Positions 1-7,826 of a stretch of 21,285 bases of DNA are shown in pieces. Each line of letters starts with the position of its first letter. Position 1 is the first letter of the stretch. A program made the translations under genes and the position numbers. The notes under the pieces are model-generated. The model made no database searches, was not told where the DNA came from, and saw nothing but the letters and a program-made list of their open reading frames with translations. Origin of the DNA: Chrysochromulina tobinii (Eukaryota > Haptophyta > Prymnesiales > Chrysochromulinaceae); contig JWZX01002704.1 in assembly GCA_001275005.1 (NCBI GenBank), positions 1-21,285 on the forward strand, given 5' to 3'.

Positions 1-611
1 CGCGGATGACCAGAGCATATGTACGACCGGCTATGCTAGATGCACATGCATGGGAGTTCCAGTTCCGCTTGTACCAGTTCGAAACGCTGCGATTTGACGG
101 CGACTCTGTGAGTACCCTCATCGCGCACATGTGTGCAGGTGCCGGTGTGCTACCGGTACCGGGTACCGGTAAAAAGTACCGGTACTGTACCGGTACCGGT
201 ACCGGTAAAAACGGTAAAGTAGAGTGCCCTTGTGCGCGGAGTCCCGTGACTGTGTATGTCCCGTGTGTGTCCCGGCTCCCCCCGGTAGAGAGTGTCCCGG
301 TCGCCGGTGAAAAGACTTACCAAAAGACTCTTACCCGCAACTAGACACCGGTCACCGCGGGGGGTTAGCAAGATACAACTGTATACCCGAGAGTGTTGAT
401 CGCGGGCCATGACCCATGTCCTGTCGCCGCGGCGCACACGACAGACACATGTATATGTAACTATCGATGTAACTATTTCCTTTTTGCCACTCCACTCTGT
501 GCGCACTCTGGGCAGTCGTTGGGTAGCTCAACATTCCACAGGGCGACCCGTCAACCGCGAACCGACCGACTGGCCGAGACTCGCAAAGACCGCAAACGCG
601 GGCTCGCGGCG
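1..611. other. Intergenic, palindrome-rich; no supported gene
   Basis: No convincing gene is seen. Positions 151-207 hold a dense run of TACCGG/GGTACC words. The rest is 3' flank of the polyprenyl synthase gene. A weak possibility is the end of an exon running in from the left: the frame from 6 to 107 reads a protein-like stretch (AWEFQFRLYQFETLRFDGDS) and meets a good donor, GTGAGT, at 108, but no matching downstream exon could be found. Confidence 0.5.
151..207. repeat. TACCGG palindrome cluster
   Basis: Three perfect palindromic blocks are almost back to back. Positions 151-171 are TACCGGTACC, one G, then its reverse complement. Positions 175-186 are AGTACCGGTACT. Positions 188-207 are a 20-bp self-complementary run of TACCGG units. 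Related words recur at 1945-1957, 2005-2012 and 2036-2043 on the far side of the COQ1 gene. Confidence 0.85.
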
Positions 612-1745
612 CTACTCGTTGCGATTGATCACGTCCGCACACAGCCGCAACAAGCCGTCGCGCGCGGCCGAAGGAGGAAGGACGCCGATCGCATCGGCGG
701 CCTTCTGGGCGTGGCTCGTAGCGAGATCGGCGGTGCGCCGCAGGGCGGCGCTGCCAGTCGTGAGCTGGAGCGCTTTGGCAACGTCGCCTTCGCCCTTGAA
801 CTTGCGACGGATGAGCTCTTCCATTTCGGGATGCTCTTCGAGAGCGTAGAGCGCCGGCGCCGTCGCATGGCCCGCCGCCATGTCAGCTCCCGCCGGTTTC
901 CCAAGGACGTCCGAGCTGGCCGTGAGGTCCAGCAGGTCATCCACCACCTGAAAGGCCAGCCCGAGGTGCCGGCCGTACGCGTGCAGCGCCTGCTGCACCT
1001 CGGCCGTGTGTCCACCAAGCACGGCCGCGGACTCGCAGCTGAGACAGATGAGTGCGGCAGTCTTGCGGTAGGTCTTGTGCAGATAGTGGTCAAAGTCGAG
1101 CAGGGAATCGGAAGTCTCGGTCGCCTGCATCAGCTCACCCGCCACCATCTCGTCAATTGTCTGCGCCATCAGCTTCACCACCTCGTTGTTGCCCAGCCGC
1201 GCTAGCAGCACCGTCGCGCGCGCAAGAAGAAAGTCGCCACCCATCACGGCCGTCTTGACGCCCCAGACCTTGTGAACGGCGGGCGCACCGCGCCGCGTGT
1301 CTGAGCGATCGATTACGTCGTCGTGCATCAGCGACGATACGTGAATCATCTCCACGATCTGCGCAAGCCGCTGCTGGGATGCGTTGGCCTTGGCGCCCCC
1401 GTTGGCTGCGGCGGCCGCGAGCATCACAATCGTCGGCCGGAACGACTTTCCCGTCTTCTTGAAAAAGTGCTCTGCCACATCGGTGAGCACCTTATGTTCG
1501 CTCGTCACTAGGGCGGGCAGCTCGTCCCGGATCGGCTGCATGATCGGCGCCATGAGCGCGAAGGCATCTGGTAATGCGGACGGCTTGCCAAACTCAAACC
1601 GAATGGCCGGATAGCCGAACTCGTCGTTTGGCACGGGCTGCGGCTGTGTTGATAGCAATTCCACGCGCCTACGCAAACCCGCGATGAGCGAGGGTTTGAG
1701 GGTGGCTGCCACTCGCCTCGACAGTAGCATGTTCGCCGGCCGCAT
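612..1745 (-). CDS. COQ1: Mitochondrial trans-polyprenyl diphosphate synthase (solanesyl/decaprenyl type, COQ1)
   Basis: This enzyme condenses isopentenyl diphosphate units onto an allylic primer to make the long all-trans polyprenyl tail of ubiquinone. The 377-residue frame is uninterrupted. Residues 1-34 are Arg/Ser/Leu-rich without acids, as in a mitochondrial presequence. TGKSFRP (98-104) is the basic substrate-binding motif. The first aspartate-rich motif is HDDVIDRSDTRRG (141-153; D142, D143, D146) and the second is FQVVDDLLD (265-273; D269, D270, D273), followed by GKPAGAD and the ATAP motif (294-297). All catalytic aspartates are present, and the length fits Coq1/PDSS1-type subunits. 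The start is the first in-frame ATG, with G at -3. Chain length cannot be read from sequence. A plastid solanesyl synthase is a less likely alternative, because the N-terminus and the GKSFRP form resemble mitochondrial enzymes. No intron is needed. Confidence 0.95.
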   Translation of the reverse strand: MRPANMLLSRRVAATLKPSLIAGLRRRVELLSTQPQPVPNDEFGYPAIRFEFGKPSALPDAFALMAPIMQPIRDELPALVTSEHKVLTDVAEHFFKKTGKSFRPTIVMLAAAAANGGAKANASQQRLAQIVEMIHVSSLMHDDVIDRSDTRRGAPAVHKVWGVKTAVMGGDFLLARATVLLARLGNNEVVKLMAQTIDEMVAGELMQATETSDSLLDFDHYLHKTYRKTAALICLSCESAAVLGGHTAEVQQALHAYGRHLGLAFQVVDDLLDLTASSDVLGKPAGADMAAGHATAPALYALEEHPEMEELIRRKFKGEGDVAKALQLTTGSAALRRTADLATSHAQKAADAIGVLPPSAARDGLLRLCADVINRNE

Positions 1746-1940
1746 GGCGAGGTTTTTGTCGGGTGCGTGAACGTTAACACGACAGGACGCGACAGCCGGT
1801 GCTACGGCACTGTTACTGCCCGCTCAGAATACACACACCTTACATGACCCCAAACGAGACACGTAGCATGCGCGCGCTGGCGGCGTGAACTGGTGCGTGA
1901 ATATCGGGAAGAACGGCGCTCAGTGTGCTACGAGTAGTGG

Positions 1941-2043
1941 AACGGGTACCGGGTACCATCGCCGGTGTCTTTTTACCAGCGCCCGGCTCCCCCCGGTGTC
2001 TTTTTACCGGTACGCTGGTCTTGTCTTGGATTTCGTACCGGTA
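1941..2043. repeat. Second TACCGG-type repeat cluster
   Basis: It contains GGTACC-G-GGTACC at 1945-1957, two copies of CCGGTGTCTTTTTACC (1962-1977 and 1993-2008), and TACCGGTA at 2005-2012 and 2036-2043. The 16-bp string at 1982-1997 is identical to 271-286 on the other side of COQ1. Confidence 0.8.
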
Positions 2044-2517
2044 ATCTTGGCTGTGTTCCTTTCTCCCGTTTTCCTTTCTCGCTGCAGGCCCTACAGAACC
2101 AAGATATATTCAAGTCAAGTAGCTACATACTAGTAAACAACAGACAACCAAACGGAAGTTTATCGAATGTGCTCCACACGAAAAGTTATTAGGGGGCCAG
2201 GGGCCAAGGGCTGGTGTTCCCTGTTCCCATGTCCATCCCCGCGGCGCATTCACAACGCTGTTTAGAGTTTATTTCAAAAAATCTAGTTCACTAGTAACGC
2301 GCACGAGTGTCACGCGGTCTCTAACACGACACACGGAACCGACGTACTCCCCTCTTGACTCCCCTCTCGCTCTCGCTAAAACGCTATGAGCGAGAGACGC
2401 CGACGAGCAGAGGGCGGGCGCGGAACCCTGCGGCGCACACGCAGCCGGGCCGGCATCCAAGCCTGCGGCGCAGGCACAACCAAAGTGGCGCATCGCGCTC
2501 GAAGACGCCAATTGGAA

Positions 2518-2552
2518 GACGCCCGCGGAACTCACGCACCGCCGCGGGCGTC
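2518..2552. repeat. 11-bp perfect inverted repeat
   Basis: GACGCCCGCGG at 2518-2528 is perfectly reverse-complemented at 2542-2552, with a 13-nt loop. Confidence 0.85.
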
Positions 2553-2693
2553 AGCGGCAAACGGGGACGCCTCCGAAACCGCGGACGTCTACTACGGACG
2601 CCTCTCACGCAGCCGGGCGAGTCGGCGCCCCCCGTCGAGGAGCTCGTCAACGACCCTCGCCTTGGAATGCGCCGGCGCTTCCTTGCTACCGTG

Positions 2694-2772
2694 CCCGTCG
2701 TGGCGGCGGTAGAGACGCCGGCGGCATCGGACCTGTGCACCGACGCGCCCGAAGGCGCGCCCCCACGACGGG
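2694..2772. repeat. 10-bp inverted repeat enclosing a smaller hairpin
   Basis: CCCGTCGTGG (2694-2703) pairs with CCACGACGGG (2763-2772). A 6-bp GC stem, CGCGCC-CGAA-GGCGCG, lies inside. It is immediately upstream of the 13-bp hairpin at 2788-2818. Confidence 0.7.
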
Positions 2773-2787
2773 GAACGCAAAGACGCA

Positions 2788-2818
2788 CTCGACACCGTCG
2801 CATGACGACGGTGTCGAG
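2788..2818. repeat. 13-bp perfect hairpin
   Basis: CTCGACACCGTCG (2788-2800) is perfectly reverse-complemented at 2806-2818 around a 5-nt loop, CATGA. It is the longest uninterrupted short-loop stem I found in the window. Confidence 0.9.
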
Positions 2819-2832
2819 CACAAGTAGCTTCC

Positions 2833-2869
2833 GTCGCCGCCGCCGCCGCCGCCGCCGCTGCCGCCGCCT
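2833..2869. repeat. GCC trinucleotide tract
   Basis: A nearly pure GCC microsatellite with one interruption (CTG at 2858-2860). It is followed at 3008-3020 by a short alternating CG run. Confidence 0.9.
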
Positions 2870-3083
2870 CCTCCTTGGGCGTCAAGCCGCAGGCCGAGGC
2901 ACCACATTCGGCGCCGGTTGCGCCGCGCTGCGCGCTGCGTCGGCGCCATCGCCGCCGCACCTGCAGAGCACGCGTGCACTCAGCGCCATCGATCCGTGCT
3001 GCTGCATGCGCGCGCGCGCGCGAGGCATCCGTCCCTAGGCGCTGCTGTGCGTGCACCGACGGGCCCGGCATGGAGTCCGAGCT

Positions 3084-3342
3084 CATCTCCTCCGCAGCGC
3101 GAGCGCGTCAAGGCGCGAGGCGAAAGGAGCGCGCCGGTCGATGGTAAATGGAGAGAATGTTGTGAACAAGTCTGTCGCCCGCGTGCGCCGCATGCGTCGG
3201 TCGGTCGCAGCGCGGGCATGAGCTGGCAAGACTAGGGAGTCAACGCGCATCTCCTCCGTGGCGCGCGCGCTTCAAGGCACGCGGCGAAAGGGGCGCGCAG
3301 ATCGATGGCAAATGGAGAGATTGTTGTGAGCGGATCTGTCCT
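3084..3342. repeat. Two-copy tandem duplication, 164-bp spacing
   Basis: Positions 3084-3176 and 3248-3340 align without gaps over about 93 bp, with roughly 78 matches counted by eye. The intervening 71 bp do not align with sequence after copy 2. On the minus strand one frame is open in both copies, but most differences change the amino acid, so coding is not supported. Confidence 0.8.
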
Positions 3343-3466
3343 CCGATGCGCCTGAAGCCGGCCGCTGCGGGGCGGAGGCGCGCGCGCGCGCTCGGAGTCG
3401 AAGGAGGCGAAGGAGGCTGGACAAAAGATTTGAAAAAGTCGATTTAATGATGCTCTCAGCCGGGCC

Positions 3467-3507
3467 CCCTGAAGGAGGGTTCGTGCCGAAACCTCCTTTC
3501 CACAGGG
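3467..3507. repeat. Imperfect long hairpin
   Basis: GAAGGAGGGTTCG (3471-3483), a TGC loop, then CGAAACCTCCTTTC (3487-3500) form a 12-pair stem with one mismatch and one bulged T. CCCT (3467-3470) can extend it to AGGG (3504-3507) across a 3-nt bulge. Confidence 0.75.
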
Positions 3508-3766
3508 AAACCAGGATAACGACAATTTGTATCACACGGCCTCGAGCATACACATGAAGACATGCATCATGTCGGCATGTATGACATCACGGCCACACTG
3601 CGCTACCGGTATGCTAACGGGGTCGAAGCCGTTCGTGCTCATGCAGCTTGGCGGCGCCCACTGCGAGCACTTGAGCATGAGCGTGCGTTCTCCACAAATA
3701 ATTAGTCTCCTCAACGCCGTGCGGGGCGGCCGCCGCCGGCCAACGCGCTCGAGAGGCTATGGTATG

Positions 3767-4813
3767 TTATGAGGCCCATTCGACTGGGTCCTCACCCCAA
3801 ACGGATACCCGGACAGATGAGCTCTGGCCAGCACCGGTGGAAGCGGCCGCACTGCCGCCCTCGGCGTCCCGTCGCGGGACCCCACGCATGCTGCCGCTGC
3901 TCTCCGGCCGCTTAGAACGTGACTGAGGCCGCGCCGGTGTGGCCAAGGGGGACGCGAGATAGGGGGACGCGAGATAGGGGGACGCGAGATAGGGGCTGTT
4001 GGGCAGGGGTACCGGCATCCCTCCGCGCGAGTCGCCGCGTGAGTCGCCGCGTGAGTCGCCGCGTGAGTGCGGGCGCGCCGCCGCCGCCGTCCTCGCCGCG
4101 AGACTGCCTTGACCAAAAGCGGGGCCGCAGCCCGGCTCAAAGCCGCGCGCATGGGCAGCCGACACGGCCGACGATGACGATGCGCCGCCGCTAGGCAGGC
4201 ACGACGGGTACGCTCCGCGCGAGCCCCCCGGTGGCGGCGGTCCACCGATGAGCGGCGACTGCGGCAGTGACGGGCCGAAGCTCACGCTCAGTTCGTCGAC
4301 GCGCTCAGAGCGCGGCGTGAGTGCGGGCTTGACGGTATGGCGCGAGGAGCCCACCGTTGTCTGCGGCAGTGGCAGTGATGCGCCCAGCCGATACGGCGAG
4401 AAGGTCGCGCCCGACGAACGTAGGCTCTCGGTGTCGGCTGCACGCATGGCCTCGGCGCCCTCCGCACGCTGGCGGCGGCGCCGAGGCGTCGGTGCGGTGA
4501 ATGAGGCGTATCGCGTCGAGTTGCTCGAATCTGGGAACGACGCAGAGCTCCACGGGGATGGGGCCGGGAACGGATGGGTCTCGGCTTGCGGCGGCGGTTG
4601 CAGCAAGGCCGACCCCGACGGCCGCCTTGTCATGAGCCGTGAGCCTCGGTGGAAGCCACTCTCAGGGTGGCCGCCGCGGCCGTTGAAGACGCCGCGCGCT
4701 TCGGTATATTGATCTGATGAGGGAGCCGTCCAGGGGCGGCTCTTCGGCACGCCCCACGATGCGTGCGGTTCCCTGACCAGCGCCCACACTTGAAGCTCAT
4801 GAACGTCCGCCAT
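3767..4813 (-). CDS. Ser/Pro/Arg-rich disordered protein with tandem repeats, unknown function
   Basis: This 348-residue frame is not recognised. It starts at an ATG followed by G and ends in TAA. The first 35 residues (MADVHELQVWALVREPHASW...) look more ordered. The rest is rich in Ser, Pro, Gly and Arg and is probably disordered. Two in-frame minisatellites are visible: a 12-nt unit giving repeated SRGD (about residues 249-264) and a 15-nt unit giving three SPYLA copies (273-287). There is no signal peptide or membrane segment. It is divergently transcribed from the GLDH gene with only 125 bp between start codons, so the two probably share a promoter. The frame stays open upstream of this ATG into the GLDH coding region, which I do not regard as real. 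An additional spliced 5' or 3' exon cannot be excluded. Coding status is inferred from frame length, ATG context and codon-phase repeats. Confidence 0.6.
   Translation of the reverse strand: MADVHELQVWALVREPHASWGVPKSRPWTAPSSDQYTEARGVFNGRGGHPESGFHRGSRLMTRRPSGSALLQPPPQAETHPFPAPSPWSSASFPDSSNSTRYASFTAPTPRRRRQRAEGAEAMRAADTESLRSSGATFSPYRLGASLPLPQTTVGSSRHTVKPALTPRSERVDELSVSFGPSLPQSPLIGGPPPPGGSRGAYPSCLPSGGASSSSAVSAAHARGFEPGCGPAFGQGSLAARTAAAARPHSRGDSRGDSRGDSRGGMPVPLPNSPYLASPYLASPYLASPLATPARPQSRSKRPESSGSMRGVPRRDAEGGSAAASTGAGQSSSVRVSVWGEDPVEWAS
3946..3990 (-). repeat. 15-nt minisatellite, 3 copies, in frame
   Basis: Three identical 15-nt units run head to tail (3946-3960, 3961-3975, 3976-3990). On the minus strand they encode the SPYLA pentapeptide repeat. 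Confidence 0.9.
4027..4062 (-). repeat. 12-nt minisatellite, 3 copies, in frame
   Basis: Three 12-nt units ending AGTCGCCGC encode the DSRG repeat of the same protein. The first unit differs by one base. Confidence 0.85.
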
Positions 4814-4938
4814 GGGCGAACGCCGGCAAGAAGGTTTCACATCAAGTTTGAGTTCAAGATCCTGCGATCTGACATCGCCGGAAAATCTCTGGATTTCAGT
4901 GGGATCTAGGGAACTCCGTCCCGTCAAAGTTCCCGAAA
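4814..4938. promoter_or_regulatory. Putative bidirectional promoter (disordered protein / GLDH)
   Basis: These 125 bp separate two divergent start codons and must hold both 5' UTRs and core promoters. No TATA box is seen. The region is less GC-rich than the flanking coding sequence. Confidence 0.45.
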
Positions 4939-6633
4939 ATGCTTCTCCGCGTTCGCAGCCTGCGGCCGTCGCGCGCAGCCGCTGTCGCGCGCCTTGGTCG
5001 GCTCCGCCACGTCGCGGCTGCGGCGGCGGCGGCGACGGCCGCCGCCGTGACCGCTGCAACCGCGTTGCAGGCCCAGTCCGCGCCGCCCAGCGCGGACGTG
5101 GCCGCGATGGCTCTCAAGGCGGAGAGTGAGGCCGATGTGCGCATCGAGAACTGGTCGGGCACGCACACCGCAAGCCCTTCCCTCTACTTCCAGCCCGACA
5201 CGCCATCCGCGGTCGAGCGCATTGTCGCGCTCGCACATGCGGCGGGCGCGAGGCTGCGTGTGGTCGGCAGCAAGATCTCGCCCAATGGCATCGGCCTGAG
5301 TGATGAGGCCATGCTCGACATGGCGCAGCTGGACGCAGTGCTGTCTGTGGACGTCGCGAATCGAACAGCGACAGTGCAGGCTGGCGTGCGCGTGCGCGAG
5401 GTCGTCGAGGCGCTGCGGCCGCATGGGCTCACGCTGCAGAACTACGCCTCCATCGCCGAACAGCAGATCGGCGGCTTCCTGCAGGTGGGCGCGCACGGCA
5501 CTGGTGCTGGCGTGCCGCCAGTAGACGAACAGGTGATCCGCATGGTGCTGCAGACGCCAGCGCTCGGCCGGCTCGAGCTCTCGCCCACGCACAACCCGGC
5601 GCTCTTCCACCTGGCCAAGGTGGGTCTCGGCTGGCTCGGCGTCGTCACCGAGGTGACGCTGCAGTGCGTGCCGGCGCACAAGCTGCTCCAGCATACCTTC
5701 GTGCTCACGCGGCAGGAGGTCGTGGAGCGCCACCTCGACAACCTGCGCCACCAGCACATGCGGTACATGTGGCTTCCGCACACGGACACGGTGGTGGTCG
5801 TAACCTGCGACCCGATCGTCGAGGGCATGGCGCTCCCGCCGCCGCCGACGACGAGCGAGTCTGACGCGACGCGCCCCCTGCGCGAACTACTGCTGGCGAG
5901 CAGTGCGGCGCTCGGGAAGCCCGTTGCCGCCGCGCGCGCCGCCGAGATGAGCTTCGCGCAGCTGCGCGACGAGCTGCTCGCGCTCGCGCCGCTCGAGCGT
6001 GAGCACGTCATCCGCGTCAACCGGGCGGAAGCAGCCTTCTGGAAGCAGTCCGAGGGGTACCGCGTCGATTGGTCGGACAAGCTGCTCGGCTTCGAGTGCG
6101 GGGGGCAGCAATGGGTCTCGGAGATCTGCTTTCCATGCGGCACGCTCGCGCGGCCCGATGGCAACGACCTGCGTTACATGAGAGACCTGCTCGCGCTCAT
6201 CGAGCCCTCGGACCTGCCCACCCCCGCGCCCATCGAGCAGCGTTGGACGCGCAGCTCAAGCGCGCGCATGAGCCCCGCGCATTCCGAGCAAGCCGACGAC
6301 ATCTTCTCGTGGGTAGGCATCATCATGTACTTGCCCACACAGGACGCCGAGCAGCGCGAGGCGATCACGCGCCGCTTTGCGCAGTACAATGCCCTCTGCC
6401 GCGACAAGCTGTGGCCTGTGTACGGCGCGCACCAACACTGGGCCAAGATCGAGATGCCCGAGAGCGCCGACGAGCTCACGCACCTGCGCCGGCGGCTCGC
6501 CGCACGCTTCCCCCTTGCGGAGCTCAACCAAGCCAAGCGTGAGCTCGATCCCAAGGGCATCCTCGGCAACACGCTCGTCGACTCTCTGCTCCTCGAGACG
6601 CCCAACACGGCGTCCTCGGCGGCCGCCGCGTGA
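4939..6633 (+). CDS. GLDH: L-galactono-1,4-lactone dehydrogenase, mitochondrial
   Basis: This FAD enzyme does the last step of plant-type vitamin C synthesis, oxidising L-galactono-1,4-lactone to ascorbate and passing electrons to cytochrome c at the inner mitochondrial membrane. Residues 1-27 are Arg/Ala-rich (presequence), then an Ala-rich hydrophobic stretch (25-45). The FAD-binding PP domain begins at NWSGTH (71-76). The loop VGSKISPNGIGLS (109-121) has Ile113 where covalent family members have the flavin-linking His and plants have Leu, so FAD should be non-covalent. LTLQNYAS keeps Ala170, aligning with Arabidopsis Ala113, which restricts oxygen access. QQIGGFLQVGAHGTGA (175-190), PIEQRW (E433, R435; substrate residues in plants), FSWVGIIMYLPT (456-467) and ELDPKGIL (535-542) follow plant GLDH closely. 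The 564-residue length is slightly under plant enzymes because the 295-335 region is shorter. It is a single exon, starting at an ATG with A at -3. Confidence 0.96.
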   Translation: MLLRVRSLRPSRAAAVARLGRLRHVAAAAAAATAAAVTAATALQAQSAPPSADVAAMALKAESEADVRIENWSGTHTASPSLYFQPDTPSAVERIVALAHAAGARLRVVGSKISPNGIGLSDEAMLDMAQLDAVLSVDVANRTATVQAGVRVREVVEALRPHGLTLQNYASIAEQQIGGFLQVGAHGTGAGVPPVDEQVIRMVLQTPALGRLELSPTHNPALFHLAKVGLGWLGVVTEVTLQCVPAHKLLQHTFVLTRQEVVERHLDNLRHQHMRYMWLPHTDTVVVVTCDPIVEGMALPPPPTTSESDATRPLRELLLASSAALGKPVAAARAAEMSFAQLRDELLALAPLEREHVIRVNRAEAAFWKQSEGYRVDWSDKLLGFECGGQQWVSEICFPCGTLARPDGNDLRYMRDLLALIEPSDLPTPAPIEQRWTRSSSARMSPAHSEQADDIFSWVGIIMYLPTQDAEQREAITRRFAQYNALCRDKLWPVYGAHQHWAKIEMPESADELTHLRRRLAARFPLAELNQAKRELDPKGILGNTLVDSLLLETPNTASSAAAA

Positions 6634-6788
6634 CGCGACGTCGGCAGCGAGAGACAGAGGCAAGGCATCCCCCGAACGTGCTTTCTAGAAAATTATTTCT
6701 CAAGTGTCGATCTCTGTCTAATGATGAGCTCTGATCATCTCATGTGTACGAATTATCATTTAGCTGTGAACGTGAAAACGCCGGCACG

Positions 6789-7433
6789 ATGCCTCAGGTC
6801 CAGCACCATCCATCCACCTCTGCTGTCCTCTGTGCCAGCACGTTGATTGTCGCCTTGCCGACGCTTACTTCGCGCCGGCCCCCTCTGATCGTGTGCGGCA
6901 GGGGGACAAGAAGCTCAAAAAAAATCCTGAGAAGAAGCTGAAGCCAGTGCGTGGTGACCAGCAAAAGCTCAAACATGGCAGTACGCCCGCTTCACCGAGA
7001 GCGCGCCGCACGCACTCTTGAGAGGTGCTCGCCGCTGACGCGCGCGCGTTTGCACACCAGATTTCGTGATCAAGCCGACGATTGGCAAGAAAGCGGAACA
7101 GGAGCGCGCAAGCCAGGTGAACACGCAGACATCACCCGCACCCAGCAACGCCCTCTCTCCGTGCTCGTGACCGCGCTTTAGTCCCACGGCCACGCGATTG
7201 CTCACCGTCCACCGTTTGGCACCTCATAGGAGCTTACCAAGAAAATCGCGGCGCGTATCGAGCGGACGATGGCGGCAAGAGCCTCGACCGATGGCGGTGG
7301 CTTGAGCATGCTCGAAGCCGAAGCGACAGCAAGCAGCGGCGATGGCAAGGGGCTCAAATCGACGCTCGGGATCGGCCGGTCTGCAAGCAAGTCGGGGAGT
7401 GGGGGCTCAATGCTGAGGAAGATGAAGCGATGA
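6789..7433 (+). CDS. UPF0390/DUF2462-like small basic protein, four exons
   Basis: Spliced model: 6789-6797, 6902-6980, 7061-7116 and 7230-7433, giving 115 residues. Introns of 104, 80 and 113 bp are all GT-AG, and every junction keeps the frame (phase 0, 1, 0). The protein starts MPQGDKKLKK, has a Lys-rich N-terminus (27% Lys in the first 30 residues), then FVIKPTIGKKAEQ, then ELTKKIAARIERTMAARAS and GGGLSML, ending in a basic tail, MLRKMKR. This order (M-x-QG start, basic linker, xIxP-K, helical ELTKxI..IE, AA+A...L) is the pattern of the UPF0390 family, small nuclear or nucleolar proteins of unknown role (human C19orf53). Assignment is by recalled family pattern, not a search. The first exon has only three codons. 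It lies 155 bp after GLDH on the same strand and converges with the ABITRAM-like gene. Confidence 0.8.
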
Positions 7434-7826
7434 AGACTCGGAGAGAACGTCCGTCGTGTGTGCTGTCTCCTCCAAGCCCCGGGCAGCGGCCCCGAGGCGA
7501 TCTGGCCCCCGGCGCCGCCCTGTGACCGCCCGACCCGCCCCCGGGGCCCAGCGGCCGCGCGCTTCGAACTTCGCCGCGCGCTCCGCCCTCCGCCCTCCGA
7601 GGCTTCCTCTGCGTACAAACAGCACAACGCACGTGTGACGAGCGTCTTTGACTTTATATCTCGATTAGTAAGCAAAAAACCCACACGCCGCACCCCGACG
7701 CATCTATGATGCCCCCGCGAGCCGCGCCACGGCGCGCGCGTGCGCGCGGGGGCCCGCTCCGATCGACCGATCCGTTCCTCGATACCGTGCATACTCGACT
7801 GCGGGGTGCAAAACTAAGCAAAACTG
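7434..7826. other. Convergent intergenic region
   Basis: These 393 bp hold the 3' flanks of the UPF0390-like gene (+) and the ABITRAM-like gene (-). The first half is extremely GC-rich and open in several frames by composition. I see no gene, repeat or canonical polyadenylation signal. Confidence 0.5.

Larger units (their letters stand above)
1746..3766. other. 2-kb gene-poor region rich in repeats and inverted repeats
   Basis: This stretch lies upstream of COQ1 and downstream of the gene at 3767-4813. Several overlapping open frames of 80-230 codons exist on both strands between 2269 and 3240. They are dominated by Arg/Pro/Ala, mostly lack an ATG and match nothing I recognise, so none is called. 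A protein-like patch near 2625-2760 on the plus strand (reading PPVEELVNDPRLG) could be an exon, but no splice partners were found. Specific repeats and hairpins are listed separately. A pyrimidine tract ending CTGCAG at about 2060-2087 resembles a splice acceptor without an identifiable exon. Confidence 0.6.

Noticed and set aside
71-90. tRNA T-loop-like GTTCGAA
   Set aside because: No flanking stem, anticodon arm or acceptor pairing. No tRNA could be folded here or at similar words elsewhere.
6-107. Possible exon with GTGAGT donor at the left edge
   Set aside because: No acceptor with a continuing coding exon was found before COQ1, and the sequence beyond the edge is not available.
393-1205. 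270-codon plus-strand frame over COQ1
   Set aside because: It is antisense to a protein with intact catalytic motifs. The translation is Arg/His-rich and unrecognisable.
2355-3086. Overlapping frames of 145-227 codons on both strands
   Set aside because: Most lack an ATG, compete with each other, and are Arg/Ala/Pro by composition. No splice model gave a recognisable protein.
3553-3772. 72-codon plus-strand frame ending at 3772
   Set aside because: Part of it reads protein-like (GSKPFVLMQLGGAHCEHLSM), but it has no homology I recognise and overlaps the 3' end of the neighbour. The minus strand is equally open.
7202-7792. 196-codon minus-strand frame
   Set aside because: It is antisense to the last exon of the UPF0390-like gene and then runs into GC-rich intergenic sequence.
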